A stretch of DNA of 64,000 nt, from NCBI RefSeq assembly GCF_002709775.1, contig NZ_PAQR01000010.1:3720-67719 (forward strand). The letters run 5' to 3'. Shown here piece after piece: positions 28,145 through 35,191 of the stretch (position 1 is its first letter; the number at the start of each line of letters is the position of its first letter). The notes beneath the pieces were generated by a model that saw only the letters and a list, made by a program, of their open reading frames with translations, was not told where the DNA came from and ran no database searches. A program made the translations under genes and the position numbers. The stretch is from Thalassospira sp. GTDB taxonomy: Bacteria > Pseudomonadota > Alphaproteobacteria > Rhodospirillales > Thalassospiraceae.

Positions 28145-28489
28145 ATGACCAAGCCGACAATCTCAGACGACATGCGCAAGGCCCTGATTGCAGCGGCCCA
28201 TACCGACAATATCGACGGCCCGCGCGGGCGTGCCCTTGCGGTGATTCGCACCGGCATCGATCGCTATGCCAAATATATCGGCGGGTATCGCCATGTGATC
28301 GTGGTCCATAACCGCCCGGTGATGGTCTGTCAGGCCGTCGATCTGGCAAATGATTTCCTCGCCATGGTCGAACTTGGCAACCACCGGATCGATTATCCGG
28401 GGGCCAAGTACCAGTCGGCCTTTATCAACGGCGTCAATGACAACCTGCCGGCACACGCCATGGCCGATATGCGCGGGGGTGTGTCATGA
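28145..28489 (+). CDS. unknown phage protein
   Basis: 114 residues (MTKPTISDDMRKALIAAAHT). ATG 28145 has AAAGGGTG 6-7 bp upstream; a GTG at 28136 is in frame but inside that site. No motif recognised. First gene after the structured leader; ATGA overlap with the next. Confidence 0.6.
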   Translation: MTKPTISDDMRKALIAAAHTDNIDGPRGRALAVIRTGIDRYAKYIGGYRHVIVVHNRPVMVCQAVDLANDFLAMVELGNHRIDYPGAKYQSAFINGVNDNLPAHAMADMRGGVS

Positions 28490-28902
28490 GCGAGGCAAGT
28501 TTCAACGCCATCCTGACCACGCTGCGCGATGCGGCCAATGACAATCTTGATCACGATGAAACCGCGCGCCAGATCATCAATGACCTTGATCTGGGCGGCT
28601 TTGCCATCCGTCGCAGTTATGAGGTCGTGAATTACGACCTGCCGGTGCTGGTCCTCCATCAGCCAACGCGCGGATCTGGCGAAAGCTTTGGCGGCAACCC
28701 GGTGATGAAATCGCCCAGTGCGGCGGACCTTAATGGGGAAACCGGCTGGCTGGTGTCCTGGGTCGAACATGGCCGCACCAAATGCGCCTGGTTCGACGGC
28801 GAAGGCACCGCGCGCAAGCTGCCCGACTACCGCGTGATCAACCCCAAAACCCCGTGCGCCGGTGCCAAGGCCGCCCGCGCCGCAATCGGAAAGGCTGCGT
28901 GA
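28486..28902 (+). CDS. unknown phage protein
   Basis: 138 residues; mixed helix and sheet (YEVVNYDLPVLVLHQPTR), no membrane segment, no known motif. Coupled to both neighbours through ATGA and TGATG junctions. Confidence 0.6.
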   Translation: MSEASFNAILTTLRDAANDNLDHDETARQIINDLDLGGFAIRRSYEVVNYDLPVLVLHQPTRGSGESFGGNPVMKSPSAADLNGETGWLVSWVEHGRTKCAWFDGEGTARKLPDYRVINPKTPCAGAKAARAAIGKAA

Positions 28903-29303
28903 TGGCTTATGGCGATTACAACGGGCCTGACAAGCCAAATAAAGGCAAAGAAGGTGGTGCTTGCAATCGCCGACTATGCCAAGCGGAGCCTGCAGATTGG
29001 TACAATCACGGGTCTTTGGCATGGTACTGCGCTGACTGTCGGCGACAGATCCAGTTTGACAGGGTGAATTACCTCAACTGGATGGTCAATCATGCCCCGG
29101 AGTGCGGGCATCAAATGTTCGAAACTCGGGAAATGATGACCGAGCGCGAGCAGATTCCGTCGCCTGATGACGGTATCGAAGTTGTCGCACTGGACTTCGT
29201 GGATGAGCTTGAAGCCGCGCGCATTTTCCAGCCGGGCAATTGCCTTCGCGCCATCAATCCCCGCGTTGTGGTCTGCCACTGCGCAACTTGTGGAGGGAAA
29301 TAA
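28902..29303 (+). CDS. cysteine-rich unknown phage protein
   Basis: 133 residues from ATG 28902 in a TGATG junction. Three Cys/His groups (CNRRLC, YCADCRRQ, ECGHQ) plus CHCATCGG at the end suggest zinc binding. The open frame extends upstream to 28782 in another gene's coding sequence and is not used. Function unknown. Confidence 0.6.
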   Translation: MAYGDYNGPDKPNKGKEGGACNRRLCQAEPADWYNHGSLAWYCADCRRQIQFDRVNYLNWMVNHAPECGHQMFETREMMTEREQIPSPDDGIEVVALDFVDELEAARIFQPGNCLRAINPRVVVCHCATCGGK

Positions 29304-29306
29304 CCA

Positions 29307-29654
29307 ATGACCATCATCTATATCGCAGGTCCGATCACCGGCATGCCGGCGGGCAACAAACCGGCCTTTGATGCCATGGCGAAATACCTGGCCACCAAGG
29401 GTCATGCGGTGATGAATCCGCAATCGCTGCCGCCGGGCATGAGCGAGGAAGCCTATATGGACATCTGCCTTGCCATGGTCCGCCATGCCGAGGCCGTGGC
29501 CCTGCTCAAGGGCTGGCAGCAATCGGACGGCGCACAGGCCGAGCTGGCCTATGCCCGCAAGCGCGGCATCCCGGTCATGGATATGACCGACGATACCGAC
29601 CACATCACCAAATGTGCGGCCAACGACGCCGAACCACAGCGGGGTGCGGCATGA
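29307..29654 (+). CDS. DUF4406 / nucleoside deoxyribosyltransferase-like protein
   Basis: 115 residues. IIYIAGPITGMPAGNKPAFD at the N-terminus and SDGAQAELAYARKRGIPVMD later are the hallmarks of the DUF4406 group, related in fold to nucleoside 2-deoxyribosyltransferases. Such genes are frequent in phage early operons and may act on nucleotides. ATGA overlap with the next gene. Confidence 0.8.
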   Translation: MTIIYIAGPITGMPAGNKPAFDAMAKYLATKGHAVMNPQSLPPGMSEEAYMDICLAMVRHAEAVALLKGWQQSDGAQAELAYARKRGIPVMDMTDDTDHITKCAANDAEPQRGAA

Positions 29655-29904
29655 CGTTCGTAGCAGGCATGCCCGATCATTTGCCATCTCCGCGTCGCGA
29701 GATCGCAAAGTTTCGTTGCAAGGAAACCGGCATTCAGTGTGGCGGTGTCCTTGCCCAGATCGACCCGACAGGGCGCGTGTTCAATGAACTGGTGGTCCTC
29801 TGCAAGGTTTCCGAGCAAGAGCGCAGCGAGGTCATGACCCGCACCGATGGCTTTGTCCAGTTCGGCAGTGGCCCGACGCCGATCATTCCGAAGGTGGGCG
29901 GTGA
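29651..29904 (+). CDS. unknown phage protein, stop codon apparently lost
   Basis: Starts at ATG 29651 (MTFVAGMPDHLPSPRREIAK). Protein-like sequence continues to about ...GPTPIIPKVGGD near 29904, where the next ATG sits in a TGATG junction whose TGA is in another frame. In its own frame there is no stop until 31741, because it runs antisense through the minus-strand cassette. One missing base near 29895-29901 would explain this. The end given is where credible coding stops, not a stop codon. Confidence 0.4.
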
Positions 29905-30044
29905 TGTCAGTCAGCGTCGGGATTGTTTTTGCCGGGATCGTGACCGGGTCGATGTTCGCGTGCCTTTATACGCGTCATCGGATCTGGCCGGTTGCATGTG
30001 TTGCAATCACCCTGACCGGCCTTCACATGGTCGGGGTGTTGTGA
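29904..30044 (+). CDS. small membrane protein, unknown
   Basis: 46 residues with two hydrophobic segments (VGIVFAGIVTGSMFACLY; IWPVACVAITLTGLHMVGVL). AAGGTG lies 8 bp before the ATG. An ATG overlaps its stop (TGATG at 30042-30046), but the following frame runs directly into the antisense cassette, as though the next gene has been lost. Confidence 0.45.
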   Translation: MSVSVGIVFAGIVTGSMFACLYTRHRIWPVACVAITLTGLHMVGVL

Positions 30045-30069
30045 TGCGCGGTATGGATCGTGGCCCGGA

Positions 30070-30435
30070 TTATGGTTTTGGTTGGGGTGCAGGCGGTTGC
30101 GCCGGTGCTTGTTGCGTCGGCGCGGGTGCGGAAACGATCGTGGTGCGCAGCGCGGAAATCTGGTCTGAGAACAGCCAGCCGAGGAAGCCCAGCGCAATGC
30201 CCGCTACAATCAAGCCGCCCTTGATCTGGGAAATTCCGCTCTGGATTTTCCGGTCATTGGCGTCGAGCTTGTCTACCTTGTCCTGCAGGCCTTCAATTGC
30301 TGTGGTCATCTTTCCGATTTCAACCATGACGAACCGTATGTCAGACGTATCGTGCAAATTCTGCACTCTAGGTGTGACGTTTGGCAGCTCGTTTGGTGTT
30401 GTATTTTGTGCTTCCCTTGGCGGGCGATTAGTCAT
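30070..30435 (-). CDS. XhlA-like membrane/coiled-coil protein of the reversed cassette
   Basis: 121 residues from ATG 30435 (GAGGGGG site). A polar start is followed by a heptad-rich coiled coil (VEIGKMTTAIEGLQDKVDKL) and one transmembrane helix (GGLIVAGIALGFLGWLF), then a Pro/Gln/Ala-rich tail (APTQQAPAQPPAPQPKP). This layout resembles XhlA/hemolysin-type holin partners, but those normally sit in the lysis block; here it lies among early genes in reverse orientation. Its start overlaps the end of the upstream gene by 8 bp. Confidence 0.55.
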   Translation of the reverse strand: MTNRPPREAQNTTPNELPNVTPRVQNLHDTSDIRFVMVEIGKMTTAIEGLQDKVDKLDANDRKIQSGISQIKGGLIVAGIALGFLGWLFSDQISALRTTIVSAPAPTQQAPAQPPAPQPKP

Positions 30436-30718
30436 TGTTGCCCCCCTCAAGTTTCACTTTCATCCATTCCCAGATGGTGTTGGGTGCCCGGCCATAGTAG
30501 CTTTCGACCTTGGTGACGATGGCCGCAGGGATGCCGTCTTGCTTCGGCCCGACGATGCCGATTTTCTTGGTGACATCAACGGTCGACTTATTGTCGGATA
30601 CCATCCAGTACAATTCGTTAATGCGCATGCGGTCGCTTTCGTCGTAGGCCTTTGCGATGGCTTGATCAAGCGCGCCGATGTTCTCGCGTGTCGTGGCGAC
30701 GATGTTGAATATTGCCAT
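30428..30718 (-). CDS. unknown 96-residue protein of the reversed cassette
   Basis: MAIFNIVATTRENIGALDQA, IAKAYDESDRMRINELYWMV at the start; small alpha/beta protein ending VESYYGRAPNTIWEWMKVKL. A GGGGAAAG site precedes ATG 30718. The 177-bp gap upstream (30719-30895) is rich in TTGCACGCA-like repeats and may hold a promoter. No family recognised. Confidence 0.55.
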   Translation of the reverse strand: MAIFNIVATTRENIGALDQAIAKAYDESDRMRINELYWMVSDNKSTVDVTKKIGIVGPKQDGIPAAIVTKVESYYGRAPNTIWEWMKVKLEGGNND

Positions 30719-30895
30719 TTCTTTCCCCGCAGTCTTATTCGAATCATATCCAACGGACGTACCTTAGCACCGTCGCGGCGGTTTCCTACTAAAATTTGGA
30801 CACATGCGCAACCTTTTGCAACCGCTCTATCGGTTGGCTGCCATGCATTTGCGTCGGTTGCACGCACGTATTTGCACGCATTTGGTGCGCTGATG

Positions 30896-31651
30896 TCACT
30901 GACCAGCAACAACATGCACGATTTCCATGGGCAGCTTTTCGATGTTGGGCATTTGCTTGATTTGCGGGCGGAGGGCCTGCAGGGCATCGCCATAGCCTTC
31001 GGAAAGGGTTCTGATGCTGTCCCTGATCACTGTGATGCTGCCATAGACGGCGTTGGCGGTGATGGTGTCGATCGGGGCGGCAGACAATTCGAGGGGCAGG
31101 CGCATGTTGCGCAGCGCAAGCTGGAGCTTGTGGCGACCGGCGGCAAAGGTAAAGACGCACGATATGCCGGTTTCGCAATTGATCTTGGCGGCAACGTCAT
31201 TATCGATCGCGGGGTTGTCGCCCATGGCATCCATCAGGAAATCGGGCACGGGCATTTCCTGCAAGGTCTTGCGGGTTTTTCGGGCCTTGGCGCGGTTTGC
31301 GGCTTCCTCTGTCTCATAGACGGTGTTTTCGTCGTCGTCTTCGTCGGAGGGTTCCTCCTCGGCAAAGCTGCTGATGGTGAAAATATCAACATAATCCATG
31401 GTTTTCCGCTCGCCGCCGCGCAGCTTTTCCAATCCGTCGTCAAGGATTTCGACAATCGCCCAGGCGCTGATGATGTTCGCCAACAAGGGCGACGGGCAGG
31501 CGCGCCAGAACATGGGCTGAAAGCCGGTCAGGGTGATCGCGCCCAAGGTGATCGGGGCGATATTGCATTCGATGCCTGCGACCGTTTCGCGCCCGCCAAA
31601 GCCGGATTTCTCGACCGGTCGCGTGGTGTGGCTGGTGTTGATCAACAGCAT
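30896..31651 (-). CDS. unknown protein of the reversed cassette
   Basis: 251 residues from ATG 31651, which has GGGGGGA 5 bp upstream; the frame opens at 31687 with a poorer site. An N-terminal globular part is followed by a strongly acidic stretch (EEEPSDEDDDENTVYETEEA), a basic segment and a C-terminal domain with FTFAAGRHKLQLALRNMRLP. No motif recognised. First gene of the minus-strand cassette, so possibly a regulator or the effector of a moron-type module. Confidence 0.5.
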   Translation of the reverse strand: MLLINTSHTTRPVEKSGFGGRETVAGIECNIAPITLGAITLTGFQPMFWRACPSPLLANIISAWAIVEILDDGLEKLRGGERKTMDYVDIFTISSFAEEEPSDEDDDENTVYETEEAANRAKARKTRKTLQEMPVPDFLMDAMGDNPAIDNDVAAKINCETGISCVFTFAAGRHKLQLALRNMRLPLELSAAPIDTITANAVYGSITVIRDSIRTLSEGYGDALQALRPQIKQMPNIEKLPMEIVHVVAGQ

Positions 31652-31714
31652 GCCAATCCCCCCAAGTTGTATGATTGCGATGATCATGCCTCTTGGGTTG
31701 CGGGTTCGTCAATG

Positions 31715-31737
31715 TTGACTGTCACGGGCAGGGGGCG
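31715..31737. repeat. 23-bp direct repeat, left copy
   Basis: Begins TTGACTGTCACGGG and ends GGGGGCG. It is identical to 32469-32491, so exact copies lie just before the start codon and just after the stop codon of the methylase gene 31741-32454. Confidence 0.85.
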
Positions 31738-31740
31738 GTG

Positions 31741-32454
31741 ATGCAATTTGAACGTAAAGAAGTCATAGGAAATTGCACCTTGTTTTTGGCGGACTGCTTG
31801 GCGGTCATGCCGCATCTGCAGGGTGTCGATGCTGTTGTCACAGCCCCGCCATACGGCATCAACGAGAACCACAAAAAGAATGCATCACGGGAAAAGAAGG
31901 CGAAGCCGCGTGATTACGGCACATTCGAATGGGATAGCCAGCCTGCCAGCCTTGATCACATCAAGGCAATGCGCGCCATCAGCCAGCATCAGATCATCTT
32001 TGGCGGCAACTACTTCGAAGGTCTGGGGCCAACGCCCTGCTGGCTGGTATGGGATAAGCAAAACACTGGTGATTTCGCTGATTGTGAGCTTGCCTGGACA
32101 AACCTTGATAAAGCTGTCCGGCGGATTTACTGGCGCTGGAATGGGATGATTCGCAAGGGCAACGATGTTCGCGAACATCCGACGCAAAAGCCGGAAGGTG
32201 TCATGGCGTGGTGCCTTGAACAGCTGCCCAAGACAACGAAAACGGTGCTTGATCCGTTCATGGGAAGCGGCACAACGCTGGTCGCCTGTGCAAAGGCCGG
32301 GATGTCGGGCATCGGGATTGAACGCGATCCTGCTTATTTCGACATCGCATGCCGCCGCGTCCATGCGGCTTATGACCAAAAGGATCTGTTTGCGGTCAAC
32401 GACGACGCGCCCGTCATGAAGCAGGCAAGCTTCCTTGATGGCGGTGCGGCATGA
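31741..32454 (+). CDS. DNA N4/N6 methyltransferase
   Basis: 237 residues from ATG 31741. Motif order is beta-class: catalytic APPY (35-38, in DAVVTAPPYGINENHK) first, SAM-binding DPFMGSGTTLVACAKAG (about 170-186) near the C-terminus. The gene frame opens 48 bp earlier but the ribosome site (GGGCGG) favours this start. No restriction partner is seen. It is bounded by perfect 23-bp direct repeats, as if acquired or duplicated as a unit, and stands beside the reversed cassette. Confidence 0.85.
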   Translation: MQFERKEVIGNCTLFLADCLAVMPHLQGVDAVVTAPPYGINENHKKNASREKKAKPRDYGTFEWDSQPASLDHIKAMRAISQHQIIFGGNYFEGLGPTPCWLVWDKQNTGDFADCELAWTNLDKAVRRIYWRWNGMIRKGNDVREHPTQKPEGVMAWCLEQLPKTTKTVLDPFMGSGTTLVACAKAGMSGIGIERDPAYFDIACRRVHAAYDQKDLFAVNDDAPVMKQASFLDGGAA

Positions 32455-32468
32455 CTCATCCAACCTCA

Positions 32469-32491
32469 TTGACTGTCACGGGCAGGGGGCG
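32469..32491. repeat. 23-bp direct repeat, right copy
   Basis: Exact copy of 31715-31737, 754 bp away, 15 bp beyond the methylase stop. It leads into the C4-type leader of the next gene. Its TTGACT could also serve as a -35 element in both places. Confidence 0.85.
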
Positions 32492-32558
32492 TATGGTGAT
32501 GCCCATCGGCGGGAAAAATCCGCCGTGGGGGCGTCGAAACTCCCTGCACAGACGGTCA

Positions 32559-32702
32559 GCCGTCACGTTAGTAACGGCTATTTTTGTGTCCGGATTCCGG
32601 GCGCATCTTCTCGCTTATGGCGGGAGGGCGGTGAATATAAGACCCTTCGGGGGAATAAACCCGCCTGCCTCTGTGACAGGTTTCGAACCTCCCGCCACCA
32701 GT
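32559..32702 (+). ncRNA. C4-type antisense RNA, copy B
   Basis: A first hairpin (GCCGT...ACGGC, 32559-32578) followed by TATTTTTGT, then a long element closed by GGCGGGAGG (32619-32627) with CCTCCCGCC (32688-32696). Within it CCTCTGTGA (32668-32676) is exactly complementary to TCACAGAGG (32743-32751), the ribosome-site region of the downstream ATG 32760. TTTCGA (32681-32686) matches TCGAAA (32710-32715). Same plan as copy A at 19050-19176: two antisense segments against the antirepressor leader, as in P1 C4 RNA. Confidence 0.65.
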
Positions 32703-32759
32703 GCGGTCGTCGAAAGCCTCGCTGGTGGTGCTGTTGACAGCATCACAGAGGGCTTTGAT

Positions 32760-33548
32760 ATGACCAAGCATGACAACGCGGGCAATCTGCCTGCTACGCT
32801 GACTTTCCAAGATACCGAACTTTCCATCATCGACCGCGACGGGGTGCCGTGGCTGACCGGCCCGGATATTGCGCGGGCTTTGGGCTATTCCGATGCCAGT
32901 AAGGTGTCGAAGCTGTTCAATCGTTACAAAGACGAATTCACCGACGCTATGTCCCTCAAGACCAAATTGGGCTTGAGGGGGCAAATCCAACCAGCCACGG
33001 TTCGCGTCTTTAGCCCGCGCGGGGCGCAATTGATCGCCATGCTGGCGAAGACAGACCGGGCCAAGGCGTTCCGGCGCTGGGTGCTGGATGTGCTTGAAGC
33101 ACAAGCGGACCCGGCGGCATCCTCTGCCACGGATGGTGCGGCGCTGCCGGATCTGACCGCCTTGCGCCAGCAGGTGGTGGGCGATGTGGTGACCCTGATC
33201 ATGGACAAGATCGGCCCGATGATTGCCGCCCAATCTCCGCGCAAAATGCCGCCCCTGACCAAGCCCGACGATCCGATGCCGCGGCTTGTGGACGGGCATG
33301 CGGTGTTTCGCCTGGGCAATCGCATGGTGATTGTCGATACCAATGATTTTGACGTCAAACGCGGCGAACGCGCGGTTGTCATCCGCATGGAAGACGGCGA
33401 ATTCCCCAAGGTTGTCACCATCCTTGGCGACCCGCCCGTGCGCGCCGAACTTGACCGATGCAGAACATTTGATTGCGGGGTGTCCTGGCTACTCCCCGTC
33501 GGGGCCGTTCTTGGCCGTGTTGTTTGGGAGGGTGCTTGTTATGAGTGA
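32760..33548 (+). CDS. phage antirepressor-like protein B (Bro-N)
   Basis: 262 residues from ATG 32760. The N-terminus is a Bro-N-type domain (GVPWLTGPDIARALGYSDAS; FSPRGAQLIAMLAKTDRAKA), typical of phage antirepressors. The C-terminal half (LVDGHAVFRLGNRMVIVDTN) is related to that of protein A at 18203-19012. The open frame extends upstream to 32451, but that part is the C4-like leader. Expected to counter a repressor; expression likely restrained by the upstream antisense RNA. Its stop overlaps the next gene. Confidence 0.75.
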   Translation: MTKHDNAGNLPATLTFQDTELSIIDRDGVPWLTGPDIARALGYSDASKVSKLFNRYKDEFTDAMSLKTKLGLRGQIQPATVRVFSPRGAQLIAMLAKTDRAKAFRRWVLDVLEAQADPAASSATDGAALPDLTALRQQVVGDVVTLIMDKIGPMIAAQSPRKMPPLTKPDDPMPRLVDGHAVFRLGNRMVIVDTNDFDVKRGERAVVIRMEDGEFPKVVTILGDPPVRAELDRCRTFDCGVSWLLPVGAVLGRVVWEGACYE

Positions 33549-33855
33549 AGTTTTTGACCGGCTGAGAAAGGTTGCAGATGCTTATCCATCTGGCAGTCAT
33601 CACATGGTTGTCGATGTCGAGGACATTCGTCTGGCTCTGCACCTGCACGAGGGGGCGGAGCGGCGCATCCAACTGCTAGAAGAAACCAGAGAGGCGGACT
33701 TCGGGCAAGGCGTGAAGATGCGTATGGCACTTGAATTCTATGCCGCGAAGGAAACATGGCAGGTCAACGGTCACCCGCAGGTCGACGCCGATACCAAGCC
33801 GATTGTCCGTGACGGCGGCAAGGTTGCGCGGGATGCGCTGAAAGGGGGTTTGTGA
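33541..33855 (+). CDS. unknown phage protein
   Basis: 104 residues from ATG 33541 (MSEVFDRLRKVADAYPSGSH), overlapping the antirepressor end by 8 bp. Helical, no motif recognised; followed by a TGATG junction. Confidence 0.6.
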   Translation: MSEVFDRLRKVADAYPSGSHHMVVDVEDIRLALHLHEGAERRIQLLEETREADFGQGVKMRMALEFYAAKETWQVNGHPQVDADTKPIVRDGGKVARDALKGGL

Positions 33856-34082
33856 TGCGGGTTGGTAAGATCAGAAACCTCTATCTGCGGCGAGCGGCGA
33901 TTGTTGTGATGTATTCGATCACCATGCCGATCGCGCTGTTCCTGCTGATTTTGCTTTTCGTTTGGGACTCTGTCTTTGCGGTCCGCGATGCCGTTGTTGC
34001 TGTCTGGCGGCAAGAGTTTATCGGCGAGTTTACCCGGTTTCATCGGGCGGTCGCGGGATCATGGCGCGGAGGGTCTAAGTGA
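33855..34082 (+). CDS. small membrane protein
   Basis: 75 residues with one long hydrophobic segment (VVMYSITMPIALFLLILLFVW) after a basic start, so probably N-in. TGATG junctions join it to both neighbours. Function unknown. Confidence 0.6.
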   Translation: MRVGKIRNLYLRRAAIVVMYSITMPIALFLLILLFVWDSVFAVRDAVVAVWRQEFIGEFTRFHRAVAGSWRGGSK

Positions 34083-34486
34083 TGTCTGACCCCATGAAAG
34101 GTAAAACACTGGTCGAGATTCCTCTGATCGAGGGATTTCATGTCCTGATCGCGCATCCGACCGGTGTGGTTTACGAGCAGCAATGTGGCGGCTGTGAGTT
34201 GACCTATCCCCGCGAGGAGGGGTTTCTGGTGCCGTGCTGGGTGACGCATTTGCGCGGGGTGGAGCGGTTGCTTTACCTTGCGCGGCGGCTTGAATTCGGG
34301 GCTGAATTCCGGTCGCTGGTTTCATCTCAATTGTCGGTTTTCATGGCGTCGGATGCCACCACACCGGGTGCTTCCTGCCATCGCCTTGAGGTCGATGACC
34401 CGGATCCGCTTTATGGCTGGGTCCATGTCAAGGCGGGGTCGTGGCACGGCTGGCTGATCTGGGCCAATGACAAGGGGGTAGCGTGA
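34082..34486 (+). CDS. unknown phage protein
   Basis: 134 residues. A CGGCELTYPREEGFLVPC segment has three cysteines that could hold a metal; the remainder is alpha/beta without recognised motif. TGATG junctions at both ends. Confidence 0.55.
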   Translation: MSDPMKGKTLVEIPLIEGFHVLIAHPTGVVYEQQCGGCELTYPREEGFLVPCWVTHLRGVERLLYLARRLEFGAEFRSLVSSQLSVFMASDATTPGASCHRLEVDDPDPLYGWVHVKAGSWHGWLIWANDKGVA

Positions 34487-34557
34487 TGGAAAGCAATGAA
34501 GATATCGCGCACGCGATGGCGCGTGGGGAGGGTGAAGCACATGTCATCAGAGCTTGA
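34486..34557 (+). CDS. possible 23-residue micro-gene
   Basis: ATG 34486 lies in a TGATG junction after the previous stop and the frame (MESNEDIAHAMARGEGEAHV) ends at 34557, overlapping the next start by 17 bp. It may be a true micropeptide or simply carry ribosomes to the next gene. Confidence 0.3.
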   Translation: MESNEDIAHAMARGEGEAHVIRA

Positions 34558-35191
34558 TAAGCTGTTTGAGCCGGTCAATGACGATGAGCGGGAACGGTCT
34601 TTCGGGCTTGGTCGGCGGTCGTCTGGTCGCGGGTTGTCCGAGTTCGCCCGTGCGGCGATCGATACGACGGCCAAGCAGGATGACTGGTTGATCGGTGCCG
34701 GGGTCGATGCCGGGTGGCTGCGCGGTCGTATGGCGCGCTATGGCTATGTCAAGGCAGCGGTCAATGACAACGGTTTGTGGCAGCCGGATGCTGCCGGCAA
34801 GGGCGTTATTGTCGTGCCTGAAATTCCGGTTTTAAGTCCGTCCGGGGTGACGTTGGAGCAAGGCGACCTTGTTGCCTGTGACCCCCGCGCCCCCGAAAAG
34901 ATGTATTGCCGCGTTGGCACATATTGCCCGCTGATCAACCCGGATGCGCCGCAATGGTCGGCTTTTCACGGGTTTGATCTGCGTGTTTTTGCCAATCCGG
35001 TGCGCTATCTGGCGGGCTATCAGATGGGCTGTGTTGTCGTCAATTGGGGGCAGGTCAGTGCGATGGATTTCATCGGGCCGCGCAAGATCATCTGCGACAC
35101 GCTTGAAATCGGGGAGCGCATTGACCGGCTGTTTCGGGCCGTTCGGGCACCGGAAATTCACATCCAGCAAGACGCCGCGGAGGCCGCATGA
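34541..35191 (+). CDS. unknown phage protein before the helicase
   Basis: 216 residues from ATG 34541 (GGGGAGGG site). No membrane segment. Contains GVTLEQGDLVACDPRAPEKM, reminiscent of a small beta-barrel, but no family recognised. ATGA overlap with the helicase gene suggests a partner in replication. Confidence 0.5.
   Translation: MSSELDKLFEPVNDDERERSFGLGRRSSGRGLSEFARAAIDTTAKQDDWLIGAGVDAGWLRGRMARYGYVKAAVNDNGLWQPDAAGKGVIVVPEIPVLSPSGVTLEQGDLVACDPRAPEKMYCRVGTYCPLINPDAPQWSAFHGFDLRVFANPVRYLAGYQMGCVVVNWGQVSAMDFIGPRKIICDTLEIGERIDRLFRAVRAPEIHIQQDAAEAA

Noticed and set aside
29612-31741. 709-codon plus-strand open frame
   Set aside because: Only the first 85 codons look like protein; the rest is antisense to the minus-strand cassette.
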